64,000 nucleotides of DNA from Latrodectus hesperus (GCA_037975125.1 CM075850.1:125786057-125850056); one strand, 5' to 3'. Shown: positions 1-17,956, numbered from the stretch's first letter. Made by a program: numbers and translations. Notes: generated by a model from the letters alone, not told the origin.

Positions 1-1168
1 ATATCTGTAAGGAGATTGAAGGGGAAATATAAAGATAAATACTTGGATTTTGGTTTCATTTCAATAAAAATAAAAAAAATAAAAATTGTTGTATTTGGTT
101 TGTTTTATTAACATGGAAAATAAATTCAAGTAACTTAAAGCAGGATCTACAACGTATCCCAATATAATCTTTATTCTTTGTAATATTTTAGCGGAAAAAT
201 GTAGTGTTTTCTCTAACAAAAAAGTCGATATTTTTCCATTATCCCCCGCTTCTCATCCCAAAGAAATAGCATGTTTTTTTATGGAAAAAAGAAAATGATA
301 TAACGTAGATACGATGATTTTATCGGCTAAAAATTTTATTTTAAATTTAATATATACTAAATTAAATTTTTAATGCAAAAATTGACTAAAATGTGATAAA
401 CAGTAATAAACAAGCTAAAACTAGTTGGTGCAAAAGATTGCTTGGTGATAATTTTATCGGTTAAAAGAAGCACTATGGTCCCGAATCAACAAGGGCATAA
501 TTACCGGAAAATTTGTTTTTGTATCAGTGAGAGAATGTAATATTACAATATACTTACCCAATCAATCCCCGATACGATTGCTTAACAGTTTCCGCCACAA
601 ATATACATTGGCGTTTAAATATGTTTTTTCTGAAGTGATAATTATTTAGTTTATAAAATGTAAATGATATGCTTGTATCACATTTTAGTAAATTCTGAAA
701 ACGTAAACATTTTTAAACACTACATGATGGAAATGGAATATTTATGACAATAATTTACGGATTTTTTTATTTCCCGTTACGGTGATTATCAAAAGCCTGG
801 GTATAACGGAAAAGTACCAAAAAGTCCTTATTAGGCAAGTGAAAATAATAAAAAATCATTGTAGGTGCCAATCAGGATAATAAAATACAAAAACAAATCC
901 CACAAACGATAGCTAAGGATATAATTCTAGCTTCTGATTAAACATGGCTTATAATGATAAGAAAAATTATAAGAAGATTATTTGTAAATTTTGCTTTTTT
1001 GAACAAAAGCATGAATGAAAAAATGCAACCCATGACTTTAGATAGCAATCATTAATTAATAGGAAAAATGATAGAAAATGAATTTGAACTACTAGTGGGT
1101 GAGGACGAAGACAAAAGTATAAGACACATGCCAGCAGCTGTGCCTGTTTCATTGATAATTCAACGTCT
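1..1168. other. AT-rich DNA without a recognisable gene
   Basis: No long open frame and no repeat that I recognise. The only local signal is a short exon-like stretch on the minus strand at 558-629, listed separately. Confidence 0.6.
558..629 (-). other. possible 72-base internal exon
   Basis: On the minus strand an AG acceptor (630-631) is followed by 72 bases and then a strong donor, GTAAGT, beginning at 557. One frame is open through the whole stretch (24 codons, about VAETVKQSYRGLIG at its end). Base composition is richer in GC than the surroundings. The polypyrimidine tract before the acceptor is weak and I do not recognise the peptide. It may be a chance arrangement. Confidence 0.2.
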
Positions 1169-1766
1169 TGTACCGAGCTTCAAGGGTTCGTGTCGACTGA
1201 GAGTTGAATAAAGCAACCACTTAAAGAACACAAGACTTTTATTCGTAAAAACTTCACTAGATATAAGAAATTCCCGCTGTAACAATCACAATTACACAGT
1301 TACAATTCGTCAGGTATAATAAGAAACAGCTTCCAATCACAAGTCTCAAATACCTCAGACAGAGAACAATTAGCAGTCACAACTAATCGTCTTCAATCAC
1401 TCACTTTCTGTCTTTAAAAAAACTACCTCTTCCATGTCGGGCTGCGGTATTTATACCAGACTTAGCGGAGAAATCTACCAGTTTCGCCAAAGATCTGGAA
1501 GCTTCTAGGCTATCTCGCTAAATATTGGTTCTAGAGCTTAGGTGATGGATGTTTTCAGAAGTATCTATTTATCCATAAGTATCTATTTCTCGCCAAGTAG
1601 CCAAGTTTTCTCGCCAAAACATCGCCAAATCACCAAATTATTAGAAAATCCGCTTTTAAACTACAACACGTCTAAACACCGCAATTTTTTGCTAAAGATG
1701 TGAGTATTTCCGATTTGTCTGAGATATTTTAAAACAAATACAGTTATTATTTATAAATTTGTAACA
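1169..1766 (-). repeat. solo LTR of the Gypsy-like family at 49142-53203
   Basis: Starts TGTACCGAGC and ends TTTGTAACA on the plus strand, like the LTRs at 49142-49716 and 52599-53203, and aligns with them along the whole length with scattered differences. It has the same TATA-like element (plus-strand tatttata at 1448-1455) and the same region of short TCGCCAAG repeats near 1590-1630. No internal element sequence follows on either side, so it is a solo LTR, the usual product of recombination between two LTRs. I could not find a convincing target duplication (flanks ...cgtct and ttctg...), which fits an old insertion. Confidence 0.87.
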
Positions 1767-2428
1767 TTCTGTTAAGAAGAAGCTCTTGTGCTTCAAATAT
1801 TACTAGAAGATGAAAAACTAAGAATAGCATTGGTATTTGTAAACAGTACTGTACCTATGGTGGCCAATCAATGTCTAACTATTATGCAGGACGATAAAGA
1901 ATGATTTTAATTTTCTAATTATTGGAAAAGTATTTGCTTCGAAATCACTGAGTTTTCCCACTGAGTTTTGTCCAAAAATGTTTAATATCGCAATTTACAC
2001 AGAAATTAAGTCACTTGAAACCATAGTTTTCAAATACCTATACATTGACTGTAGGAATGAGCAAATGTGCCTTGTATAGTTTTGCAAATGACTCACTTGG
2101 CAATGTTTTTTTTTTCGATTTTCTTTTTATCTTCAAATGAAATTTACAATTCCTTGAAGGAAATTGATTAAGTGAACGCACTTTCTACTGATAAATGTAT
2201 ACTTATGCGATATATTCCAAACATTAAATGCCTCTATAATTTTTTCTTCAGGATTATAGCATTCACATATTGGAGGCTATAGAAAGGGTCTTAGCCTTAT
2301 AGGTAAATGTATTAATATAAAAAATTTATGATAAATGATTTTATGATAAATTAATTAATATAAAAATTAAAATGAATGATAATGTTGGCAATGATCTTTT
2401 CTGCTTTGCAACAGTACATGATCGACAG
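1767..2428. other. AT-rich DNA, nothing recognised
   Basis: No gene, RNA or repeat that I can support. Confidence 0.5.
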
Positions 2429-2440
2429 TGGATACACTTC

Positions 2441-2630
2441 CGCTTGAGAGCATAGGAGTGTGGGTTCGATTCCCACCATGGCCCTGGGTGTTTTCTTCGT
2501 TACTCTTCTGTGGTTGTTCATCTGTCATTGTGCTATTTGTCCTATTATCGACGAAGACTTACAAGCGGATCTCAAGAATCAAGCATACAAGTCTGAATAT
2601 ATTTAATGCAATAAAATAAATAAATAAATA
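2441..2630 (+). repeat. 5'-truncated tRNA-derived SINE with AAAT tail
   Basis: A Pol III B-box-like motif (GGGTTCGATTCCCA) lies near 2462-2475, and the stretch ends in an (AAAT)n tail at about 2610-2630. It is bounded by 12-base direct repeats, tggatacacttc, at 2429-2440 and 2631-2642, which are target site duplications of a retroposed copy. The A box is missing, so the copy is cut at its 5' end. The short open frame across it is not a gene. Confidence 0.78.
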
Positions 2631-2642
2631 TGGATACACTTC

Positions 2643-5600
2643 ACGTTGTAAAATAACTTTTCTCACAAAGCACCTGTTACATTTGGCTGGTTTGTAGAGT
2701 ACCGAACTATATATTCAAGAATCTGCCATGAGTTGAATCTTCAAATGAAATTTCTTCACAGAAAGAAGAAAATCAATTTAAACTATCCAAACATAAAAAA
2801 AAACTTTGCAGATTTTAATATTTAATTTTTTTTTCATTCTAATTGAAAAAAAGATAAGTTTGTTATTCCCTTTGTAATTTCTTATCTATGTAAAGTTGGG
2901 TTTTCAACCGCTATGGTCATAAAGAGCAAACACAAGTTGAAAATTTATATAGAAAACGAATTAAGGGCAACAGTATCAAACTCTTAATTCCATGACATAA
3001 GGAATTATGCAATGAATGGCAGCTTCATCTGCTACACGAAAACAAAAGGTAGATCCAATAAGATTATTTGTAAGGTTATTTTATTATTAATCAAATTTTA
3101 TGGGGATGTTTTCTTATTAACTGCAATTAAATCATTTTCACACATTTTTAAATGCAATTATACTTATGTATGTAGCATTTTCCTAATTTTTCTTCGCATT
3201 TGAGAATTTATTAAATATTTACATATTATAATATAAAGATAATAATACACTACAGAGATCAATGCAAATCTTGCAAATTTATAGTAAAATTTATTGCTTA
3301 AAATTTTAAATTGTTGGAAACTTATTTCTTCGCATTTAATTAATTCAATAAATGATAGCAATTTAATTCACCTAAAACTATTTTTCGCATTTCTAATTTA
3401 ACATTAGGTTTATAATATTTTGACTGTTTGAAATTTTAAGAACCATTATTGGTAAAAGATAATTGTAAAAATGTTTATTCTAATGATGTATTTGCAAACG
3501 TAATGTTTAAATATTCCACTAACATTTTGATTATTTTGTTTGATATTATTGAGCATTCTTCGATTTTAGTTACTAAACTCTTAGAATAATGAGAACAATC
3601 ATTCCTTTGTGTAAAAATTTCGATTCATTTTCAGTTTATTAAAGCAAAAGAGCTAAAATGATTTTATTAATGTAATGAATATCAATATCGATATTTTAAT
3701 TTGTATCCATTCTAGAAACAAACTATTTTATCAAACTATAGGAAGACAAGACTCTTTTAAAATAATTTATCCCTATCACAATCTTACATGCTACTTACAA
3801 GAAAACTTTTAGAAACTGAAGTACTTTTTTCTAACAAGGAAAAACAATGATTAATGTGCTTCAATTCATAACTTTTTTGATGGAAATTAAAGGATTATTT
3901 TGCAGAAAAGAACAAATTATTTTGGATAAACAATTTATCAAGCCCAGAAAAGAATTTATAGATAAACTATTAGTGTTATCTTTTGTTTTACTTATATCAC
4001 TCCATCTCTTTAAAAGTTGATGTAATAACTATATTCAATTATAAATATATTCTAATGCAAGCAGGATTTGTATGAAATTAGTGTATAAAAATTAAATATA
4101 TTAATTTGCTCAAATTATTAGGAGACTAAGAAAAATGTGAAGGAAAACAAAACAATTTTCAACAGAAAATAAAAGAATTTTTGTTGGAAGTTTATTTCTT
4201 TAATACGGTATAAAGATCAACGAGAGATGATTCAAGCAGCAATTTGATTATATTCAAAGAAAATTAAAGTAATTTTTAAAAAGTATGTATATAATTTTAT
4301 ATATATAACATGATTATCCTTAACTGATATTTTGTACGTTTACACCATTGAACTATAGACAAGATTTCTTGGAAAGATAGTGACTCTTTGAATATCCAAG
4401 GATGTGTTAGTTTTGGGTCGCAAGTTTCGAAACGCCTGTTTAAGTATACAATAACTGCGATCTAATAATATGCATGCCATGTCTGAGTATAATCCAAACT
4501 TATTTCTTAAATTATAAGTTAGGAGAACATGTTGATCTTTTTATAACCTATATTGATTCCGTTACGAAATTATTCTCCCCACATTGAACATTTTAAATTC
4601 TGGTACTGTTTTTCAATTAAAAAAAATTGCTGTTGTTGAAAAAGTAAGATGCAGTGTCATTTGTCAGTAATTTTCAGCACAGCTCTTAAAGTCAGATTAA
4701 GGTTTCAAATAACATGCAGAATGTTTTGATCTACATGTCAGTTAATGCAACTAGTTACTCACACCAACCATATTGTTCGTCTGTACTGGGATATTTTATC
4801 GATGCACATGCCTTCTATTTTAAGAGCTCTTTTTTCTACCCTATTAACAAAGTCACCGAATATTACAAGGGTCTTCAGTAGAAGGATTCAGTAAAAACAC
4901 CTCACTCAAGTTATTTCAGGTTGTGTTCAGTCTTTACAATCATTTGTCTAACTTTTTCAATCGACTCGGAGTCAAGAGGACAAAAAATGCCGCTGACTAA
5001 CATGTAAGAAGACGTATAAGAAAATATACTTGGGATTCTATGGTTTGATACCCTCAAACTTCTTGTGAAAGAATCTCTCCAAGAAACAGGAAATCACTGT
5101 TTGGAAGTTAATCCGAATGAATGAAATAATTTACTGTTTAAAATATTTAAAGGAAAAAATTATTTTTGAAGAGACTGGACCAATTTTATACTCAAGTTGC
5201 CATTATTCACAATTCACAACAAAGCGATTTTTTTCTCTATTTGCGCATTAAATACTTGAATTTTGCAGCAGAACGCGGAGCCCTATTCATGCTAATTTCT
5301 TTGTAAGAACACATGCTTTTTGGGTTTATTTGCTAACTATGCAAGGAACTCAATAAATTATAGATTGTATATTCTATTTTACATGATAGAAAATACAAAT
5401 TTAGTTTAAATTCTTCAAACAACCGAATAGAAAACAGTTTAAAATAAAGTACGCCTAAAGTAAACACAACCTCATTCTAAAAAAATATTTAATTTAAATA
5501 TTATTTTTGTTTTTTTTAAATAAAAAACTGATATAAATCGCATTACGAGATACAACAAATTTGTCATTTTTCATAAATATCCTATGCCAAGTACAGTATA

Positions 5601-6258
5601 CTGAATACTTTGTACATTTGCATGAAGTTTGCAACGTATAGTACGTATAATAAATACGTATTTCATATAAGTAAAAACGGAAAATTTCATAAAAATTTTT
5701 AAACTATTTTTTATTAGAAGGCACTGAAAACAATCATATGTTAAAAAATGTACAGATAAAAATTGGTTAATAAACTTAGTCTATAAACAAAAACATATGT
5801 TCGATGATATGTTAATAAATGTTTATATACTTATGCATGATTGTTATATCAAAGACAAAAGGACGTGCATACATCCACCGCTTCTTCAAGAGAGTAAAAC
5901 TGAAACTAATCTCCTTTTCTTCATGATTTCTTTCTTCTGTAAGAGCATTTTTCATATTGACATAACATAAGTTGATAATTTTATTTTTATGAATTTATAA
6001 GCATTATCAAATTTATGCAAAATTTCTTTCTTTCTAAAAATAAAACTGAAGTCAGGATTGAAATTAAATTTTATCAAAGGAAGTTATGCATTTATATATA
6101 TTTTTCATATAAATTATTTATCACAGTTATGGCTTTACTACACTAGTTAAACTTTGGGAAAAACTGTTTTGAGGTAATTGTTAAAAGCTTTTTATTTTTT
6201 ATTCCCAGTTTCTTATCTTCAGGACATTTTCAAGATTGTACCATTTTGTCTTCTTTAG
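2643..6258. other. AT-rich DNA, no clear gene
   Basis: Low GC throughout. The only coding-like hint is a minus-strand open frame of about 30 codons ending near 4911 (contains FCPLDSESIEKV), in a locally GC-richer stretch at about 4740-5100. It is followed by several stops and I cannot assign it; it may be an old transposon relic. Confidence 0.5.
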
Positions 6259-6566
6259 TATTTAGTGAGGTTCAGTCCCAAGAGATATTCAACAATTTTA
6301 CTAGCAGTAAGAGCCGGGAGCAATTGGGAAGCTTCTGAGCTTGTTGGTATAATGAGAGAGCTGTTTTCCACCAACAATGCCATCAGGAAGAATGCTCAAG
6401 GATCAGCAAAACGCCACTTCTAGTAAACAAAGCAATTGAAGTCGCAATTTTAGCTTTCAGGAAGTCTTTTCACAGTAGTCTTGGGAATAGTATTAGAGGA
6501 GAATGCCGCAGACATATAAAACAATTCCCGCGCGACTCAGAAATAGTCTTTACAAAAACAGTATAA
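6259..6566 (+). other. exon-like island of unknown identity
   Basis: A good acceptor (cattttgtcttctttag, AG at 6257-6258) precedes an open frame of 54 codons ending in TAG at 6421-6423 (includes NWEASELVGIMRELF). A second frame, open for about 70 codons, overlaps it and ends in TAA at 6564-6566 (includes LVNKAIEVAILAFRKSF). Local GC is well above the flanks. Two consecutive coding-like stretches in different frames suggest either one old coding sequence with a frameshift or a terminal exon plus chance. I recognise no domain and see no TIRs, LTRs or poly(A) tail. Confidence 0.3.
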
Positions 6567-8105
6567 ATAATCATTTACAATTATGCGGTCGTGAAAACTG
6601 TGGCTGTTTCTTGAATGTTGTCCATGATAAAATAATAAAATGAAAGCTTGGAAAATATCTTAAAACACGCGGATATTCTTGAATAAAGTATCGTATTTCA
6701 TTCACAGACATTCGCACCCTAAATGTTTCATATTCAACCTCAAACTATTTCTTGAGAATATACAAAATAGATGTAAACTTTTGAATCTTTTCTCAACAGA
6801 GATAAATTTTTAAAATAAAACCATGAAACGCAGCGAAAATGAAGAAAAATGGCAACAGAGTAAAATGGAACATTTATGAAGGAATAACTTAAGTATAACT
6901 TTTACACATGAAAATGTTATAATCAAGATTAATATTCCTTATATTCGTTAGGATATATATGCAATGTCACGTAAAAGAAAGTATAAATGATGAAACATGT
7001 TTGACAAATATCGATAAAATTTGAATTAATTAATGAACTAATAAATTATTTATGCTTACTTATAAGATACTTACGTCTATATCTATCTATCTCTATCTAC
7101 CCATCTATCATCTATCTGTCTATGTAATAAATTATTATATATTTTTACTTATACATAATTTTTCAAAAGTTATTTTACTTGTAGATAATTTTATTTGTAC
7201 ATATAGGTAACATATATTTGGAAGTAGTTGCTTTTACTTTTCATCATTTTTATTTATTCTTTAATTTCTGCAATTGCAAAGCTACTTATTTCTCGGGGAC
7301 AGACTTATACAAAAAATGCAGTATTAATTAGGTTCAGACTGAGATTATTCTTGTAATTATATTCTAAATTTCTTTTTAAGTTTTATAAATTTTTGATTTG
7401 GTTATTTGAGACAAATATAAAGGAAAATACATTATATTATAAATAACTCAATTTTCAGCTCTGTAGTAAATTAGTAAGCAAACGTTGTGGGACATGAAGT
7501 ATTCTTGAAACAATTATTTATTTTATAAACAATTATGTGAGTAAAATTTGTCATTATTATAATCGAAAATAGTTCATCTGCATTTTACGCACAACTTTAG
7601 AATAATTCTTTTCTAATTTATTTTCATTTACATTTATTTCATTTTGAGATGAATATCGCCACAAATAATGTGAATAAAATTTTTAATAATAGGAAATGAA
7701 TTAGTAATTTTAAAATTGCATGAATCACTTTTAATAACTCATAAACTTAGAAAGAGTAAAAAAATGAAAATTCTTAATAAAACAAAAATTATTCTTGCTA
7801 CCATAATATCTACTAGATGATAAACATTTATCTGGTTTTGAAATTCTCAGCAATTACAAATTAAAATATTTTATTACGCATAGAATAAATTTATAAGAAA
7901 AACCAACCACACATTTAGAATAATTTACTTTTATGTAATGTAATCTTAAGTAAAACAATAAAATATTGTATGAATCAGATCTACATTAAAAAATAAGGCT
8001 ATGTTAAGGGCTTTATTATTGAAACAGGAACATAAAAACTACTAATGAGTATTTATCTGACTGATATTCACTAATGTTATAATTGAAATTTTTTTTATTT
8101 TACAG
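6567..8105. other. AT-rich DNA, no gene seen
   Basis: Contains only the short (TCTA)n-type microsatellite at 7076-7124. Confidence 0.5.
7076..7124. repeat. imperfect (TCTA)n microsatellite
   Basis: Runs of tcta with interruptions (cccatctatcatctatctgtctatg). Confidence 0.85.
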
Positions 8106-8470
8106 CATTTATGAATTTACTGAGTCAGCAGATACACATTTAGCACAGCGTATTCTACATCGCAGTTGTTTCAGCGCAGGATAACATGCTCAGGAACGTA
8201 AAGAAAAATTGATAGACGGCACGAATAAAGCACCTGTTCTTCTTCAGCTATCTTTCTTTAAATGCTAAATGTCAGCTCGCTTTTTCAAGTTCGAGGTCGT
8301 ATTCAGTTGTGATATCTGGCAACGGAGCGCTTTCCCGCGAGGGTCTGGAATCGTTCCTTCTTAGGCTGCGAAGAGAGAAATAAAAAAATCGCTTGGCAGC
8401 ACTCCAAATGGAACATGTCTGAAGCACAATTCGCATTTTACCAAGTGGTAAACAGTGATTCTTTTTTTTT
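8106..8470 (+). other. GC-raised island with exon-like frames or regulatory DNA
   Basis: The island begins just after a strong acceptor (long T run then tttacag, AG at 8104-8105). One frame continues for 25 codons to TAA at 8182-8184 (FTESADTHLAQRILHRSC) and AATAAA follows at 8224-8229. A second acceptor-like site (ttcttcttcag, AG at 8246-8247) leads into another frame open to TAA at 8381-8383 (44 codons, includes SGNGALSREGLESFLLRL). The island also contains TGAGTCAGCA (AP-1/MARE-like) near 8120 and TTTCCCGCGAG (E2F-like) near 8333. No repeat signature is seen. It could be a short terminal exon, a conserved non-coding element or a promoter; I cannot decide. Confidence 0.3.
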
Positions 8471-10980
8471 TTCTCAACGCATGCAACTTTTATGAAGTTG
8501 AGAGACGGGTTTTATAGCAACTCTACACGAATTGCTACCTCAGAAAAAGACATTTATAACGTAGAGTCTTATTGTGTTGTGTGTTTTATAGACTCTGATG
8601 CAATCAATCATATCTGAGTGTTGAGAAATGTATTCATTGCGCAATGTATGACACAACATTTGAAAATATTTTAGAACTACCAAAATTATTGTTAAAAGAC
8701 ATAATTTTACAATAATGATCCTTCACTTGATATGTTAAAACCAGTCTAGAGACTTTACTAACGAGCAAATTGAAATAATTCTGTTAATTGTATATTCTAT
8801 TTCTTACACATTAATTAGATGAAATTATTGGAGATTCATATTTAGTTTTCTTATTTACGATTAATAACTTATAGATTTATTTAGCTAATGTAGATCATAC
8901 TATAATAAATAATTTTTAATAAAATGGCATAATATTATACTAGCATTAATAAAGTACGGTGAAGATTATATTTTTGTGATATATTAAGAATTTATTTTAT
9001 TACATAAATACACTCTGTATAACTAGTGTATAAAATATTTATATTAATAATAACAAGTATTCGAATGTAATATATGCGAATAATTATATTCGAATAATTA
9101 CATTCGGATTCTCTTTCTCCCAGTGCTTACACAACAAACACTTCTTTACATAATTAAAATAATATATATTCGTTGTAGAATAATTTACATATGGAATTAA
9201 GTAGTTTTATTACATGCAAAGAATATTTTGTTAAATAATGTACAAATATTTAATTTCCAAAGTATGTGTAAATTAAATGAAATGCAATTCTGAACTCATG
9301 AAATTCTCCAGAGAGAGTGAGTAATGCGGAATGTTTTTTAAATATTTTTGTAGTTGTATTTTTGATAACAACAATATATAACTTAATTTAGTTATTTCTC
9401 ACTATTTGTCAAACATCCAGAAAAAAAGAAGCAAATATTCATTAACGAATACTACTTATAAACGGAAAACCAAGTTTCATTTTTGTGTAACAAGTTAATT
9501 AATAAATTTTCGCAACAATAAAGCATAAAAAATGCAATTAATTATGAAAACATTTTTTTAATCATTTTTTTATATCTAAAAATCTATATGTGAGATGACA
9601 TTTGAAGCATGATTAATTTATCTCAGTCAAGATTCTTGTTTTGAAACAGATTCCTGAGGCTTGGAAAGCATGAAAAAATTATTCTTAGTCAGCCACATTT
9701 TTTCATGTAAAGAAATAAATTGATACTAGACAAAAATTGGTACTTCTTTTAAACATTGTAACTCTGTTTTCTTATCTGTGATTGTTGAGGTTTTATTTCT
9801 GTAATTGCTGAGGCGAGGTTTTATTTACATGGTAATTTTAAGATCTGATTTATCCGGTAATGAATTACGGCAAATATTCACACACAAGTTGGGAAACGTA
9901 CCAATTCAGCATTGAATAGAAAATAATCGCATTCCGTTGCAGCTATCAGCTTGACAACATCATTTAAACGAGTTTAACATTAATTATTTTATAGTACAGG
10001 TTTTAATTATTAATTTTCTAATTTTAATTTAATAGTGAAAAAAAATTTAAAGTGGAGGATCTCATTTAATATGCGATATTATTAGTGTGGGAGCTTGGAA
10101 GTTTTCCGGGATTCTTCAATTATGACACGAGAATAGAACTCTCGATAACAGAAAAGTTTTTTTCTAAAATGTGGTGAATTCTCACTCATTTCAAAGAGTA
10201 GATAGAAATTATGGAGGATGTTTAAATTTCTTGCATCATCTAACTATTATAATATCTGCTGCAAAATCACAATTGATATAATATTGGTCCAGTAAAAATA
10301 ATAACATATCTCATTTTCATGATCATTAAATAAATTATATTGAGCATATTCTTTCAGAAGATAACTTTTTCTGTAAAATGCTGAAAAGCAGAAAAAAATC
10401 TGCCAAGCATATTCCCCAAACTTTGAAAAGTGGTTTTAATTTATAAATATCATGAAATTTAAATATCATAACTATACTTTTTCCCACAACATTTTTCCGA
10501 TAACTACTTCCTTAAAGGTGTTTTTAAAACATTAACAATTATCTTATGACTAATTCATCACAAATACGATGGACTTACTACAACTATAATAATAACGTAA
10601 TTATTTACATAAATTTTCTCCAATAAAAGACTGATAAAAAAACACAAACCAATTTTATTCTAGTAATAAAATCTTTGAAAAATATGAGGTGCAGCTATTT
10701 ATCCTCTGGTTATTTTAAATATGAAAATGAATAAGTTATGTGATTGGATTCTTTTTTATATAATATTTTTATGATAGGTGCATTTCGAATCAATTTGTGG
10801 TTCATACTTCATAGTTTCTTTTAAAAACATTTTGCAAATAACATTATTTATTTTAATTTTTATAGGATAAATGACACTTTGACGTATATCACCTAAAAGA
10901 GTTAATCCATAATTTAAATGAACACGATACAAACTGAACAAAAACGACACTTTTATACATACATACAATGCAATACATAT
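8471..10980. other. AT-rich DNA, no gene seen
   Basis: No coding frame, repeat family or RNA that I can support. Confidence 0.5.
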
Positions 10981-11280
10981 CTGTACACCTGAGTCCCAGG
11001 TTAACAGGTTTTGGAATACTCCTCTATCATCAAGATCCTCGTAATTTTGAACCAAGGTCAGATGGCGCGGCCTAGCCTAAGCAAGCACCCTCCTCCCCAC
11101 ATCCATGCCACACCAGTACACCTACGAAAGAAATTTGGACACTATAAATCAGCGATGCCACTTCCCAAAAATCATGGAGTTCCAGCAACCTAGTGAGAGT
11201 GAATGTGGTCACCATCCCAATCACACTATCCTCGACAAATGATGATTTACTTTGCTGATCTTAACGACAAGCGGCGTAAA
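10981..11280 (-). repeat. unclassified dispersed repeat, copy 1
   Basis: Read on the minus strand this stretch aligns end to end with 17957-18238 on the plus strand. Shared blocks include CGTTAAGA-CAGCAAAGT, GGTGACCAC, TTGGTTCAAAAT versus GTGGTTCAAAAT, and GAGTATTC then CTGTTAACCT versus CCGTTAACCT, in the same order and spacing. Neither copy has clear terminal repeats or a long open frame. GC is far above the flanks. It could be a SINE or the 3' end of a larger element. The short open frames across it are not treated as genes. Confidence 0.7.
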
Positions 11281-16179
<4,899 letters not shown>

Positions 16180-16583
16180 GGGCCGTGGTAGCCTAGTGGT
16201 TAGAGCATCATCCCTTTAGTCCGGAAGGGCTGGATTCGATTCCCAGTGCCGCCTAAGACCTAACAAGTAAATACGATATACGTGCTCCTTAAATCTAAGA
16301 AATTGAAAGTCCTATATTTGGTTGTTGAGCAGTTACCATGAGTGTAATGGTCTGGAGAAAATTTTCTCCTCCTAAATATCAATGTCTAAATTGAAGGAGT
16401 GGCACTTCTAATGGTGCCCTCTCTTAGAAAATTCTTAAAGCAAAGTCGTGTTATCAACTTCGTGGTGATCTCGTTAAACGAAAGAGCACCCTACTGACTT
16501 AAATTCGCATAGCCGCATAGACTTAAATTTGTGAGTCGGATAACTTGCTTGTCTTGCCCAGGTGTCATAAGTAACAACAACAC
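16180..16583 (+). repeat. tRNA-derived SINE, family D, long copy
   Basis: Begins GGGCCGTGGTAGCC, with an A-box-like TAGCCTAGTGG at 16189-16199 and a B-box-like GGATTCGATTCC at 16232-16243, the layout of a tRNA-derived Pol III promoter. The body continues with a unique segment and ends in taagtaacaacaac, a CAA-rich tail. Its 3' half matches 27974-28175 (shared CACCCTACTGACTTAAATTC and the AAATTGAAGGAGTG block). The tRNA part does not fold into a clean tRNA, so it is not called a tRNA gene. Confidence 0.8.
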
Positions 16584-17164
16584 ATTCTCTCAATAGCTTC
16601 CAACTGATAGACTATTTGCTAGGTGCTAGGATGAATGCTGATACTTACAGTAATGTTTCCATTATCTTCTCCCAATTTAAATATCGGAGTCATTAACATT
16701 TACCCCCTTATCATACGGATCTTACCTTATTTATATTTAAAAACTAACATGAACTTTAAACTTATAGTGTAATTGCCTTTTTTATAACTAAAAAAACATC
16801 TTTTTAAAATTTAAACAGCTAGTTACATACTAATTAAAACAAACCGTCTTATGTGAGGTCATCAAGTCAGAACCATCTTCCAAGCATGGACTAAGATGAA
16901 GCTCCACAGTGATTTCCTGCATAGCAATGAATTTCGGTTTGACGCTTTTAATTCTTTTTGTGAAAATTTTAAAATAATCTATTTTCTTATATTACCTCTT
17001 GCCCTGAATTTCATCTGTTAAACGAGATAAATATGTATTGAAGTCCATTTTTTTCAATAATAGTGAAACATGAAATCAATATAATAGTATTTCATCCTGC
17101 CGATATAACAAAGTCTAATAATATTTCATTACATTGCTTTCAAGGTGGTTGATTTTTTAAGTAT
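16584..17164. other. AT-rich DNA, no gene seen
   Basis: Nothing recognised. Confidence 0.5.
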
Positions 17165-17450
17165 ATGTATTCATTCTTAACGCTCCCAAAGCGTAAGTCT
17201 GAAGTTCGATTCTTGGCTTGATCAAGCACGACTCAACCTTTCATCCCTTCCATTTGTCGATAAACTGAATACCAAACATGTTTGGTAACTAAACATTGAA
17301 GGTTTTGCTCGGTTCGTGTTGCACTGGCCACATAATCGAATCATATGCTTCGGTCATATGCTTCGAATCATATGCTTCGAGGGCCTCTCTGTCAGGGAAA
17401 CAGAGATTTGCATTGTAAGCCTTGGCTCACGAGGGCTGTCGTGCTACAGA
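17165..17450 (+). repeat. SINE family B, diverged copy
   Basis: Shares with the family B copies at 23764-24048 and 38256-38532 the ordered blocks CAACCTTTCATCCCTTC, GGTAACTAAACATTG and CTGTCGTGCTA. A B-box-like GAAGTTCGATTCTTGG lies near 17201-17216. Near 17341-17380 it carries three close copies of tcatatgcttcg, a local expansion not present in the other copies. A TTG-rich stretch at 17572-17585 just downstream may be the tail of another element on the opposite strand. Confidence 0.65.
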
Positions 17451-17956
17451 GAAAGAGAGATGTGTATTCATTCATGCATCAAACTGATGCTTGTTCGTAG
17501 AAACAGGTACATAAGAAATGACCGTGATTCTAATGCTAATTAAGCTGTCCTTCTATATACAGGAAGAGGGTATGTTGTTGTTGTTGCTACACCCACTGAT
17601 CTAATCTGGAATAAGTCAGTGTCATGAGACTCTAATCTTCGTTGATGGAAAGGATGTAAGAGGTTGTATGTGCCATTATAATGTGGTGCACCTATGCTAA
17701 GGTAGAATATTGATTTTTCTCTGGAAGATTAGAAATACTTGTAAATTAATAATTTCATCTAGTTTCCATAAAAAGTATAAACTTAGAATGCAAATGATAT
17801 ATGAGGAACATAAAACTAACTTGTTCAATTTAAAACTTTGCGCCTCAATAAGTGAGCAAAGTAGGATTCTCTAACAAACCATTAAGTTAACACGTTGAGA
17901 CCTAAACATTTTTCTAATGCCCGGCCGCCCTTAGGATTTGAGCTTCAGTAACTACA

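Noticed and set aside
2428..2619. 63-codon frame
   Set aside because: Lies across a SINE with target duplications; it includes the B box in its translation.
16180..16255. tRNA gene
   Set aside because: Acceptor and T stems are imperfect and it continues as a repeat family shared with 27974-28175.
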